Positions 10,406 to 19,245 of a DNA stretch of 51,343 nt are shown here, piece by piece; the stretch's first letter is position 1, and each line of letters opens with the position of its first letter. The notes below the pieces were generated by a model. The model made no database searches. It was not told the DNA's origin and worked only from the letters and a program-made list of their open reading frames with translations. Origin of the DNA: an uncultured Pelagibacteraceae bacterium (lineage in GTDB: Bacteria; Pseudomonadota; Alphaproteobacteria; Pelagibacterales; Pelagibacteraceae); the NCBI GenBank assembly GCA_902570715.1, contig CACFZB010000003.1:1-51343 (forward strand). Direction: 5' to 3'. Both the position numbers and the translations under genes were made by a program.

Positions 10406-10852
10406 ATGATGAAAAACTTTCTCCTTTTAATTTTAATTTTATTTTTTATACCATTTCATACTTTTTCTGATGAAACCTTCCTTTCATTAAAGAAAAATAA
10501 AGTCAATGTCAGATATGGTCCAAGTCTTGAGTCTCCAATTAAATATATTTATAAAAAAATTAATTTACCAATTAAACAAATAGATCAAAAAGAAAATTGG
10601 CGAAGAATTATAGATTCTAAAAATAATAGTGGATGGATACACTTATCTCAATTAAAAAAAATTAATTCAATAATAACTCTTGAAGATAAAATTTTATTTA
10701 AAGATCCCTCAAATTTTTCAAAACCATTAGCCAACATTAAAAAAGGAAGACTTTTGATAATTAAAAGGTGTGATAGTGAATGGTGTAAAATAGAAACTGA
10801 AAATTTTAAAGGTTGGATTAAAAAAAATAATGTGTGGGGGTTAATTAAATAA
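10406..10852 (+). CDS. Secreted bacterial SH3-domain protein
   Basis: Signal peptide then NVRYGPSLESPI...W...GWIHLSQL and a second degenerate repeat WCKIETENFKGWIKK. Confidence 0.75.
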   Translation: MMKNFLLLILILFFIPFHTFSDETFLSLKKNKVNVRYGPSLESPIKYIYKKINLPIKQIDQKENWRRIIDSKNNSGWIHLSQLKKINSIITLEDKILFKDPSNFSKPLANIKKGRLLIIKRCDSEWCKIETENFKGWIKKNNVWGLIK

Positions 10853-11444
10853 AATCTGCGGATAAAGATTTTATAGTTTCAGAATTTAATTTTGTAGAAT
10901 GAGAATATTGACTATGATCAATTCCTATTTCTACCATTGAAGATTTTTTTTTAAAATTTTGGATTTGTTCATCATTAAAATGAAAATGAATGAATTGAAC
11001 TGATGATGCCTTACCTTCAGCTGAAGTTCTATCAACATCCTCCTCTGGTACTGCTTTAATTATTGCATCATTAACTTTCAAATATACTTTTTCCTCGATA
11101 CCGCCAACTTTCCCTAAAAAAGCTGCTCTAGAAATTGGGTTATCTATCTCAAACATTAAAGTTGCTGTTAATTCTTTGCCGTTAGGAACCAAAGGGTTAT
11201 ATGCTAGTAACTCATCTTTTAATTGTTCGTCTCCTCCTTTTTCAATATATAACATTTCTTGTACCTGAGCCAACATTGTCTCAAAGCTTTCAAAATAAAA
11301 TGTTGCATAAGGTCCAAGTGGTATTCTTCTATTTTTTTTAAATTCAACAATTTTTTTTCTCAATTCTTTTCTTTGAGTTGTGTAAATATCCAACGGCATA
11401 ATATCTTCCTTGCTTATTATTCTTTTCTCACGGGGCATAATCAT
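10845..11444 (-). CDS. DUF3501-family-like conserved protein
   Basis: YTTQRKELRKKIVEFKKNRRIPLGPYATFYFESFETMLAQVQEML; position next to Fe-S oxidoreductase and rubrerythrin; family assigned from memory. Confidence 0.75.
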   Translation of the reverse strand: MIMPREKRIISKEDIMPLDIYTTQRKELRKKIVEFKKNRRIPLGPYATFYFESFETMLAQVQEMLYIEKGGDEQLKDELLAYNPLVPNGKELTATLMFEIDNPISRAAFLGKVGGIEEKVYLKVNDAIIKAVPEEDVDRTSAEGKASSVQFIHFHFNDEQIQNFKKKSSMVEIGIDHSQYSHSTKLNSETIKSLSADFI

Positions 11445-12772
11445 AACCTATAACTTTTAGCCATCAATTCGATAGGATGTAGTGCCTCATCATTTGCAAT
11501 ATTAGTGTCAGCTTCTAACTGTTTTAAATGTTTACCTGCCAAAGGACAATCAGATGCCATATATTTATTATTTTTTGTTTTTATTTGTCTTGCAGTTGGA
11601 CGGCCAACTTTCACAGCTAATTTATGTGTATCTTTCATAACACCAAACGTTCCCCCATGACCCGCACATCTTTCAACTACATCTATTTTTATATTAGGAA
11701 TTAATTTAAGCATATCTCTCGCTTTAATTCCCATATTTTGAGCTCTTGCGTGACACGCATGGTGAACAGTAACTCCACCATCTATTTCCTGTAAACCATC
11801 AGCTAATCCCTCATTGTTCGAAATATTAACTACGTATTCATCAATATCCATCACATTTGCTGACAATTTCTTTATATTTTCATCGTTAGGAAGCAAAAGT
11901 GGCCATTCAAATTTTAACATTAAACCACAACTAGCTGTAAGAGTGACTACTTTATAACCTTTATCTATCCATTCTATTAAATCTTTCGAAACTTTTTTGG
12001 CTTGCTCAACTACTTTTGGTAAATCAGCTTGTTCTAAGAAAGGCATTCCACAACAACCAGGATAAGCTTCTTGAACCTCAACCCCATTTTTTTTTAATAC
12101 TTTTAAAGCTGCAACACCAGTATTTTTTTTGTTAAAGTTTACAAAACAAGTTGAATAAATAACAACTTTTCTATCACTTATATTATTTTTATAATCTATT
12201 TTATTAATATTTTTTTTAAAAAAACTTGAAAAAGTTTCAGAATTATATTTCGGCAGTTGAACTCTTAAATCTATGCCCGCAATGATTTCCAATACTTTTC
12301 GAAAAAATTTGCTTTTAATGCTGGATAACCAATTTATTAGAACCGAAAACATTATTCCTATTTTTGAATTCCTATCTATTTCAGCTAATTGTCTGGGAAC
12401 AACAGGTAATTTACCCTGTTTTTTTTGTGCCGTTCTGTATCTCAACATTAAATGAGGAAAATCTAAGTCAAAATCATGAGGAGGAACATATGGACACTTC
12501 GTCATAAAGCACATATCACATAAAGTACAAGCATCAACAACAGGTGCAAATTGTTCACTAGATAAACTTTCTACATCCTCATTCTTAGACTCATCAATCA
12601 TATCAAATAGTTTTGGAAACGAGTCACAAAGATTAAAGCACCTTCTGCAGCCATGGCAAATGTCAAACACTCTTCTCATCTCGGCATCTAATTTTTCTGG
12701 ATTTAAAAAATCCGGATTTTCGAAATCTATTGGATGTCTAATAGGTGCTTCTGTGCTTCCCTCTTTGCTCAT
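11441..12772 (-). CDS. Fe-S oxidoreductase, GlpC/HdrD-like (two 4Fe-4S clusters plus CCG domains)
   Basis: CHGCRRCFNLCDSFP and CTLCDMCFMTKCPYVPPH; YPGCCGMPFLEQ and CAGHGGTFG. Confidence 0.88.
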   Translation of the reverse strand: MSKEGSTEAPIRHPIDFENPDFLNPEKLDAEMRRVFDICHGCRRCFNLCDSFPKLFDMIDESKNEDVESLSSEQFAPVVDACTLCDMCFMTKCPYVPPHDFDLDFPHLMLRYRTAQKKQGKLPVVPRQLAEIDRNSKIGIMFSVLINWLSSIKSKFFRKVLEIIAGIDLRVQLPKYNSETFSSFFKKNINKIDYKNNISDRKVVIYSTCFVNFNKKNTGVAALKVLKKNGVEVQEAYPGCCGMPFLEQADLPKVVEQAKKVSKDLIEWIDKGYKVVTLTASCGLMLKFEWPLLLPNDENIKKLSANVMDIDEYVVNISNNEGLADGLQEIDGGVTVHHACHARAQNMGIKARDMLKLIPNIKIDVVERCAGHGGTFGVMKDTHKLAVKVGRPTARQIKTKNNKYMASDCPLAGKHLKQLEADTNIANDEALHPIELMAKSYRL

Positions 12773-12794
12773 ATTTGATAATAAAAGTTAGAAT

Positions 12795-12821
12795 TTTAGT
12801 GGGCAAAATTTGCCCACTAAA
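12795..12821. other. Perfect intergenic hairpin (13-bp arms) directly after rubrerythrin
   Basis: TTTAGTGGGCAAA-A-TTTGCCCACTAAA; weak U-tract, so possibly an attenuator or RNA processing/stability element. Confidence 0.75.
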
Positions 12822-12830
12822 TAATTTCGA

Positions 12831-13247
12831 TTAGCTAATAGATTCTAAAGTTTTTTGGAATTTACCAGCGTGAGATTTTTCAGCTTTTGCTAATGTTTCA
12901 AACCAATCAGCAATCTCTTCAAATCCTTCTTCTCTTGCAGTTTTTGCCATACCTGGATACATGTCTGTGTATTCATGTGTTTCACCAGCTACAGCTGACT
13001 CTAAATTTGCTTTAGTTTCACCTATTGGCTTACCAGTTGCTGGATCACCAACTTGTTCTAAATACTCTAGGTGTCCATGAGCATGTCCAGTTTCACCTTC
13101 AGCTGTTGATCTGAAAACTGTAGCTACATCGTTGTATCCTTCAATGTCAGCCTTTTGAGCAAAGTATAGATATCTTCTATTTGCTTGACTCTCACCAGCA
13201 AATGCTGCTTTAAGATTTTCTTCTGTTTTAGTTCCTTTTAATGACAT
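12831..13247 (-). CDS. Rubrerythrin (ferritin-like diiron protein)
   Basis: FAGESQANRRYLYFAQKADIEGY, TAEGETGHAHGHLEYL, EEIADWFETLAKAEKSHAGKF; no C-terminal rubredoxin domain. Confidence 0.95.
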   Translation of the reverse strand: MSLKGTKTEENLKAAFAGESQANRRYLYFAQKADIEGYNDVATVFRSTAEGETGHAHGHLEYLEQVGDPATGKPIGETKANLESAVAGETHEYTDMYPGMAKTAREEGFEEIADWFETLAKAEKSHAGKFQKTLESIS

Positions 13248-13270
13248 AATAATCTCCTTATCGTTAAAAA

Positions 13271-13302
13271 AATATATAATGATTATAAATTATATGTCAA
13301 CA
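13271..13302 (-). promoter_or_regulatory. Candidate sigma70-type promoter for rubrerythrin
   Basis: Minus strand TTGACA followed about 17-18 nt later by TATATT-like -10. Confidence 0.55.
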
Positions 13303-13303
13303 G

Positions 13304-13320
13304 TTTAGAATAGTTATAAT
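13304..13320. promoter_or_regulatory. Candidate ICE (Irr-binding) box upstream of rubrerythrin
   Basis: TTTAGAA-TAG-TTATAAT versus TTTAGAA-N3-TTCTAAA: 12/14 matches, 5 nt or less upstream of TTGACA. Confidence 0.5.
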
Positions 13321-13349
13321 GTAGTTTTTAAGTTGTTGAAATTGCAGTA

Positions 13350-13778
13350 TTATTTTTGATTTTGATTATCACTCGCAACTTTTATTAAAACCTCGACTGA
13401 CTTAATTTTTTTTCCTGTTAAATTATTTTTTACATTAATTTTTTCAATAACGTCATTATCACAATCAATTAATTCATTTGTATCTTCATCTAGAAAGTGA
13501 TGATGGTGAGTTATGTTGGTGTCAAAATAGCTTTGGCTACTATTAATTGAAATTTCCTTAAGATGACCCTTATTTTTGAACGCATGAACAGTATTGTAAA
13601 CTGTTGCTAAGGATATTTTTTGATTAAGTTGTTCAGAAATATTTTTTGCAAGATCACTTATAGTGAAATGGAAGGTTTTATCTCTTTTAAACAATACTTC
13701 ACAAATTTTAAGCCTTTGTTTTGTAGGTCTCAAACCAGAGGATCTTAATTTATCAATAAATTCGCTGTTTTTAGGCAT
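13350..13778 (-). CDS. irr: Fur-family iron response regulator Irr
   Basis: LRSSGLRPTKQRLKICEVLF, SLATVYNTVHAFKNKGHLKEI, THHHHFLDEDTNELIDCD; irr-fabA-fabB-fabI synteny known in alphaproteobacteria. Confidence 0.88.
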   Translation of the reverse strand: MPKNSEFIDKLRSSGLRPTKQRLKICEVLFKRDKTFHFTISDLAKNISEQLNQKISLATVYNTVHAFKNKGHLKEISINSSQSYFDTNITHHHHFLDEDTNELIDCDNDVIEKINVKNNLTGKKIKSVEVLIKVASDNQNQK

Positions 13779-13783
13779 TCTTA

Positions 13784-13800
13784 TTTATAATAATTCTAAA
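13784..13800. promoter_or_regulatory. Candidate ICE (Irr-binding) box between irr and fabA
   Basis: TTTATAA-TAA-TTCTAAA versus TTTAGAA-N3-TTCTAAA: 13/14 matches, in the divergent irr/fabA gap. Confidence 0.6.
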
Positions 13801-13852
13801 CTTTATGTATATTATATTTTAATAAAATCAAGTAGAACGAAGATCAAATTTT

Positions 13853-14353
13853 ATGAAAAAAAACTCCTACTCATATGATGAGTTAATAAATTGTGGAAAT
13901 GGGGGTCTTTTTGGTCCAGGAAATGCTAAATTACCTCTTCCACCAATGCTCATGTTTGATAGAATTACAGATATTAATGATAAAAACGGTGCTTTTAATA
14001 AAGGTTCATTAAAAGCAGAATTAGACATAAAAAAAGACTTATGGTTTTTTGATTGTCATTTTAAGGAGGATCCGGTTATGCCAGGATGTCTTGGTCTAGA
14101 TGCTATGTGGCAACTAGTAGGTTTTTATTTAGGTTGGATTGGAAACCCAGGAAAAGGTCGAGCTTTAGGAGTTGGAACAGTTAAATTTACAGGTGAAGTT
14201 TTACAAAATGTAAAGTTAGTAAAATATGAAATAGATATGAAAAAAATTATGTCTCCAGGAGGCACTACAGTTGGCCTTGCTAACGGAGTGGTTTTAGCAG
14301 ATGGTAAAAAGATTTATTCTGCAGAAAGTTTAAAAGTAGGATTATTTAAATAA
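13853..14353 (+). CDS. fabA: 3-hydroxydecanoyl-ACP dehydratase/isomerase
   Basis: [35 protein letters not shown]. Confidence 0.97.
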   Translation: MKKNSYSYDELINCGNGGLFGPGNAKLPLPPMLMFDRITDINDKNGAFNKGSLKAELDIKKDLWFFDCHFKEDPVMPGCLGLDAMWQLVGFYLGWIGNPGKGRALGVGTVKFTGEVLQNVKLVKYEIDMKKIMSPGGTTVGLANGVVLADGKKIYSAESLKVGLFK

Positions 14354-15564
14354 TGAGAAGAGTAGTTATTACAGGTTTAGGTATAGTTTCATGTTTGGGC
14401 AATAACCAGGAGGAAGTACATCAATCGCTTCTAAAATCTAAATCAGGAATATCTTATTCAGAAGAATATAAAGAACATAATCTTAAAAGTCATGTTCATG
14501 GAAAGCCAAATATAAAACTTGAAGATCATATTGACAGAAAAACCATAAGGTTCATGGGCTCAGGATCTGCTTATAATTACATAGCAATGAAAGAAGCAAT
14601 TAAAGATTCTGGATTGGATGAGCAAGAAATAAGTAATTTTAAAACTGGAATAGTAATGGGTTCGGGAGGACCGTCTATCGAAAATGTAATTTTAGCTGCT
14701 GATAAAACAAGAGCTAAAACTCCAAAATTAATGGGACCATTCATTGTTCCACGAACAATGGCCAGCACTGCCTCAGCAACACTAGCTGTTCCATTTAAAA
14801 TAAAAGGTATAAATTACACAATGAGTTCTGCATGTGCTACAAGCGGACATTGTATTGGAAACTCTATGGAATTAATTCAGATGGGTAAGCAAGATATTGT
14901 TTTTGCAGGTGGTAGTGAAGAGCTACATTGGGCTATGACAGCAATGTTTGATGCAATGACTGCATTATCGTCAAAATATAATGAAAAACCAGAAACAGCC
15001 TCAAGAGCTTATGATAAAACACGAGATGGTTTTGTTATTGCTGGAGGTGGTGGAGTGTTAGTTCTTGAGGAATATGAGCATGCCAAAGCAAGGGGTGCTA
15101 AAATATATGCAGAATTAACTGGCTATGGAGCAACATCTGATGGATACGATATGGTGGCACCATCAGGAGAGGGAGCTGTTAGATGCATGAAAATGGCAAT
15201 GGCAACTGCAAAAAATAAGATTGATTATATTAATACACACGGAACATCTACTCCAGTTGGAGATATAACAGAATTAAATGCAGTTAAAGATACTTTTGGA
15301 AATGAAATACCAAAAATTAGTTCAACAAAATCTCTATCTGGACATCCTTTAGGAGCTGCTTCTGTACACGAGGCCATTTATTGTTTAATTATGATGAAAA
15401 ATAATTTTATTGCAGGCTCAGCAAATATTAATGAAATAGATGAAGAGGCTAAAAAATTCCCAATAGTTGCAAAAACAGAAACTGGATTAACATTAAACAC
15501 TGTTATGTCAAATAGTTTTGGTTTTGGTGGAACCAATGCTGCTTTAATTTTCGAGAAGGTTTAA
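14353..15564 (+). CDS. fabB: Beta-ketoacyl-ACP synthase I
   Basis: [49 protein letters not shown]. Confidence 0.97.
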   Translation: MRRVVITGLGIVSCLGNNQEEVHQSLLKSKSGISYSEEYKEHNLKSHVHGKPNIKLEDHIDRKTIRFMGSGSAYNYIAMKEAIKDSGLDEQEISNFKTGIVMGSGGPSIENVILAADKTRAKTPKLMGPFIVPRTMASTASATLAVPFKIKGINYTMSSACATSGHCIGNSMELIQMGKQDIVFAGGSEELHWAMTAMFDAMTALSSKYNEKPETASRAYDKTRDGFVIAGGGGVLVLEEYEHAKARGAKIYAELTGYGATSDGYDMVAPSGEGAVRCMKMAMATAKNKIDYINTHGTSTPVGDITELNAVKDTFGNEIPKISSTKSLSGHPLGAASVHEAIYCLIMMKNNFIAGSANINEIDEEAKKFPIVAKTETGLTLNTVMSNSFGFGGTNAALIFEKV

Positions 15565-15567
15565 CTT

Positions 15568-16353
15568 ATGAGTTTAATGAAAGGAAAAAAAGGATTGATT
15601 ATGGGTGTTGCGAATGAAAGGTCCATTGCTTGGGGCATCTCTCAAAAATTAGCTAATGCCGGAGCTGATCTCGCATTCACATATTTAGGTGATGCTCTTA
15701 AAAAAAGAGTGGTACCATTAGCAGAAAAATTAAACTCAAAAACAACATTTAGCTGCGACGTTGAAAAAAAGGACGAAGTAGTAAAATTATTTCAAGATAT
15801 TAAATCTCAATGGGGAGAAATAGATTTTGTTGTTCACGCAGTTGCATTTTCAGATAAATCAGAATTATCAGGTGAATATTTAAATACAACAAGAGAAAAT
15901 TTTTTAAGGAGTATGTTAATTTCATGTTTTTCATTTACTGAAGTAGCAAAAGAAGCATCGAAATTAATGAAACAAGGTGGAAGCTTACTTACATTAACCT
16001 ACGAATCCTCTAAAGCTATTCCAAACTATAATGTAATGGGTGTATGTAAATCAGCATTAGAGGCAAGTGTAAAATATCTGGCCAGAGATTTAGGTACAAA
16101 GGGCATTAGGGTAAATGCAATAAGCGCAGGACCAATTAAAACACTGGCTGCTTCTGCTATTGGAGATGCAAAATTCTTATATAAATGGAATGAAGATCAT
16201 TCTTTCCTTAAAAGAAATGTAGATATCCATGATGTTGGAAATTCAGCATTATATTTACTAAGTGAGCTTGCAAACGGTGTTACTGGGGAAATTCACTATG
16301 TAGATGCTGGATATAACAAAGTTGGAATGCCTGATCCTAAAAATATAAGCTAA
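15568..16353 (+). CDS. fabI: Enoyl-ACP reductase (NADH)
   Basis: GVANERSIAWGI, TYESSKAIPNYNVMGVCKSALEASVKYLA, NAISAGPIKTLAAS. Confidence 0.97.
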   Translation: MSLMKGKKGLIMGVANERSIAWGISQKLANAGADLAFTYLGDALKKRVVPLAEKLNSKTTFSCDVEKKDEVVKLFQDIKSQWGEIDFVVHAVAFSDKSELSGEYLNTTRENFLRSMLISCFSFTEVAKEASKLMKQGGSLLTLTYESSKAIPNYNVMGVCKSALEASVKYLARDLGTKGIRVNAISAGPIKTLAASAIGDAKFLYKWNEDHSFLKRNVDIHDVGNSALYLLSELANGVTGEIHYVDAGYNKVGMPDPKNIS

Positions 16354-16367
16354 TATTAATCCAGGTT

Positions 16368-16487
16368 ATGGAAATATACGTATTATTAATTTGTATAGTA
16401 TTTGTAATTTATTATTTATTTAGACCCACCTCTAAAAGAGAAAAAGACCAATTTAATGATAAAAATAATTGGCGAGGTGGGTTTTAA
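16368..16487 (+). CDS. Small membrane protein ORF (39 aa), absent from the ORF track
   Basis: ATG..TAA encodes MEIYVLLICIVFVIYYLFRPTSKREKDQFNDKNNWRGGF; one TM helix with polar C-terminus; 14 bp after fabI. Confidence 0.5.
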   Translation: MEIYVLLICIVFVIYYLFRPTSKREKDQFNDKNNWRGGF

Positions 16488-16490
16488 TTT
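16424..16490 (+). terminator. Nested hairpin with U-rich tail after fabI; candidate terminator or structured RNA
   Basis: ACCCACCTC(16424-16432)/GAGGTGGGT(16474-16482), inner CCAATT/AATTGG, followed by TTTTAATTTTT. Confidence 0.55.
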
Positions 16491-18563
16491 TTATTCTGAA
16501 GCTTGCTTCATAGAAAGTTTAACTTTACCTCTATCAAAACCTATTACTTTAACTTTTACTTCATCACCTTCTTTGACCACGTCGGTAACTTTGGCAACTC
16601 TTTTTTCTGCAAGTTCTGAGATATGAACAAGTCCATCTTGTTTACCTAAGAAATTAACAAATGCACCAAACTCCATAATCTTCATCACTTTACCTGAGTA
16701 AATTTTGTTAAGTTCAGCTTTAGCAGTAATATCTTTAATCATTTGCATTGCAGTGTTTCTAGACTCTTCGTCTGGTGCAGCAACTGTGACTACACCTTCA
16801 TCATTAACATCAACTTTAGCACCCGATTTTTCAACAATCTCTCTAATTGTTGCTCCTCCTTTTCCTATAACAGCAGCAATATCTTTTTTGTCTACAGTTA
16901 TTTTCTCCATTTTTGGAGTATGTTTCCCAACATCTGCTCTTGAGGCTGAAAGTGCTTTATTCATTTCACCTAAAATATGGACTCTTCCATCTTTAGCTTG
17001 GCTTAATGCCTGTTCCATGATCTCAAATGTTATACCAGTAATTTTAATATCCATTTGAAGCGAAGTTATTCCATCTTTAGTTCCAGCAACTTTAAAATCC
17101 ATATCACCTAAGTGATCTTCGTCACCCAATATATCTGACAAGACACTAAAATCATTTCCTTCTTTAATTAATCCCATTGCAATACCTGCGACTGGTTCTT
17201 TAATTGGCACACCAGCATCCATTAATGCTAAAGATGTTCCACAAACAGTGGCCATTGAGGACGAACCATTAGACTCTGTAATCTCTGATACTACTCTAAA
17301 AGTATATGGAAATGCTTCTTTAGATGGTAACGAAGAATGAATTGCTCTCCATGCTAATTTACCATGTCCTATTTCTCTTCTTCCAGTTCCAATTCTTCCT
17401 GTTTCTCCAACTGAAAATGGTGGAAAGTTGTAATGAAGCATAAATCTTTCTCTTTGTAACCCATCTAAACTTTCAATTCTTTGCTCATCATCCGATGTAC
17501 CTAAAGTAGCAGTTACAATTGCTTGTGTTTCTCCCCTTGTAAATAAAGCAGAACCATGAACTCTCGGTAAAATACCAACTTCACAAGAAATAGGTCTTAC
17601 ATCAGATAATCCTCTTCCATCAATCCTATTTTTATTTTTTAAGATATCTGTTCTAACTATAGATTTTTCTAAATTTTTAAGTTCTGAATTCACGTCTAAA
17701 TCAGTATAATCCTCATTATCTTCATAAAGTTTTTTAGCTTTGTCAGTAATTTCTGATATTTGATTTGATCTATCTTGCTTATCTCTTGTTGCAAAAGCTT
17801 TTTTAAGGTCTTCTGTAAAAGTTTTTTCAAGTTTTTTCTTAATTTCTGAAAGATCTTTCTTTTCAACAGTCCATTCAGGTTTTCCACACTCTTTTGCAAG
17901 TTCCTCTATCATCTGAATAACAGGAACAAAACCTTCATGGCCAAACTTAACTGCATTCAGCATTTCTTCTTCAGTTAAACCACTTGCTTCAGACTCAACC
18001 ATAAGTACTGCATCTTTTGTGCCTGCCACAACTAAATCTAATTTTGATTTTTCCAGGTCAGCTTTTGATGGATTTAAAATGTATTTTCCATCGATATAAC
18101 CAACTCTAGAAGCTCCAACAGGGCTTAAAAATGGCATTCCTGATATAGCTAGTGCTGCTGATGAAGCTATAATTGATAAAATATCAGCCTCATTTTCTTT
18201 ATCGTAAGAAATTACAGTCGGTAACAACTGAACTTCATTTTTAAATTCATCAGGAAACAATGGTCTAATTGGTCTATCAATTAATCTTGAGATTAGTGTT
18301 TCACTTTCAGTTGGTCTTGCCTCTCTTTTAAAATAACCCCCTGGAATTTTTCCAGCTGCATAGTATTTTTCTTGATAATTTACAGATAATGGAAAGTAAT
18401 CAACATCGGGGTTTACTTTTTTTGCCCCAACCACTGTTGCTAAAACAACTGTCTCACCGCATGTTGCGATTATTGCGCCGTCTGCCTGTCTTGCTACTTT
18501 TCCTGTTTCTAAACTTATCTTTTTTCCTGCTACTTCAATTTCCTTCTTATATACTTTAAACAT
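16491..18563 (-). CDS. pnp: Polyribonucleotide nucleotidyltransferase
   Basis: [32 protein letters not shown]-terminal KH ([12 protein letters not shown]) and S1 domains. Confidence 0.98.
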   Translation of the reverse strand: MFKVYKKEIEVAGKKISLETGKVARQADGAIIATCGETVVLATVVGAKKVNPDVDYFPLSVNYQEKYYAAGKIPGGYFKREARPTESETLISRLIDRPIRPLFPDEFKNEVQLLPTVISYDKENEADILSIIASSAALAISGMPFLSPVGASRVGYIDGKYILNPSKADLEKSKLDLVVAGTKDAVLMVESEASGLTEEEMLNAVKFGHEGFVPVIQMIEELAKECGKPEWTVEKKDLSEIKKKLEKTFTEDLKKAFATRDKQDRSNQISEITDKAKKLYEDNEDYTDLDVNSELKNLEKSIVRTDILKNKNRIDGRGLSDVRPISCEVGILPRVHGSALFTRGETQAIVTATLGTSDDEQRIESLDGLQRERFMLHYNFPPFSVGETGRIGTGRREIGHGKLAWRAIHSSLPSKEAFPYTFRVVSEITESNGSSSMATVCGTSLALMDAGVPIKEPVAGIAMGLIKEGNDFSVLSDILGDEDHLGDMDFKVAGTKDGITSLQMDIKITGITFEIMEQALSQAKDGRVHILGEMNKALSASRADVGKHTPKMEKITVDKKDIAAVIGKGGATIREIVEKSGAKVDVNDEGVVTVAAPDEESRNTAMQMIKDITAKAELNKIYSGKVMKIMEFGAFVNFLGKQDGLVHISELAEKRVAKVTDVVKEGDEVKVKVIGFDRGKVKLSMKQASE

Positions 18564-18590
18564 TTCATTTCCATTTCTTTTCGTTCGTTT

Positions 18591-18608
18591 CGTTCCATCC
18601 GTTCCATC
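18591..18608. repeat. Tandem 9-bp repeat in the pnp leader
   Basis: CGTTCCATC x2 adjoining TTCGTTCGTTT; comparatively GC-rich for the region. Confidence 0.7.
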
Positions 18609-18619
18609 TAACTTGATTT

Positions 18620-18868
18620 TTATTTTCTCAAATTCAATTTCGACAGTACATTTTTGTAAGAATCCATCTTATTTTTTTTAAGATAATCTAACAATTTTTT
18701 TCTTTTATTGACTGCTTTCAATAATCCAACTGAAGAATGTTTATCCTTTTTGAATTTTTTAATATGGGTTGAAAGCGTTTCAATTTTATCAGTCAGCAAA
18801 GCTATCTGTATCTCTGAAGATCCAGTATCCTTCTCGTGAATTGCCAACTCTTTTGTTCTTTTATTCAT
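18620..18868 (-). CDS. rpsO: 30S ribosomal protein S15
   Basis: [55 protein letters not shown]. Confidence 0.97.
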   Translation of the reverse strand: MNKRTKELAIHEKDTGSSEIQIALLTDKIETLSTHIKKFKKDKHSSVGLLKAVNKRKKLLDYLKKNKMDSYKNVLSKLNLRK

Positions 18869-18876
18869 ATTTTTTC

Positions 18877-19245
18877 CTATTTATTTGTTTGTTTTATTAA
18901 GTTCTCTATTTTTTCTGCATATTCAAATGATTCATCTTTTCTAAAAAGAATTTTCGGAAGAAATTTAACCACTACCTTTTGTGAAAGAATTTTTCTAATC
19001 ATAAAAGAATATTCTTTTAATTTTTCAATAACTTCATCCGCATTTTTTCCACCAAGTGGTAAAACATATGCTTTAGCAATTTTTAAGTCTTGACTCATTT
19101 TTACTTCTGTTACCGTAATAGTGTTAGTTTCTAAATTTGGTAATTTAGCCTCGTTTCTTATAAAAATCATACTTAAAGATTGTTTAATCATCTCACCAAC
19201 CCTAAGTTGCCTTTGCGAAACTGGTTTACCTATTCTATCAGTCAT
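18877..19245 (-). CDS. rbfA: 30S ribosome-binding factor A
   Basis: SQRQLRVGEMIKQSLSMIF, ITVTEVKMSQDLKIAKAYVLPLG. Confidence 0.93.
   Translation of the reverse strand: MTDRIGKPVSQRQLRVGEMIKQSLSMIFIRNEAKLPNLETNTITVTEVKMSQDLKIAKAYVLPLGGKNADEVIEKLKEYSFMIRKILSQKVVVKFLPKILFRKDESFEYAEKIENLIKQTNK

Noticed and set aside
11259-11453. 64-aa ORF opposite the DUF3501-like gene
   Set aside because: Antisense to a supported CDS, no domain
16705-17058. 117-aa ORF antisense to pnp (and similar antisense ORFs in infB, nusA, phoH, fabB)
   Set aside because: Fully inside convincing core genes; compositionally mirror-like Ser/Ile-rich translations
17696-17899. 67-aa Lys/Leu-rich ORF inside pnp
   Set aside because: Alternate frame of pnp on the same strand
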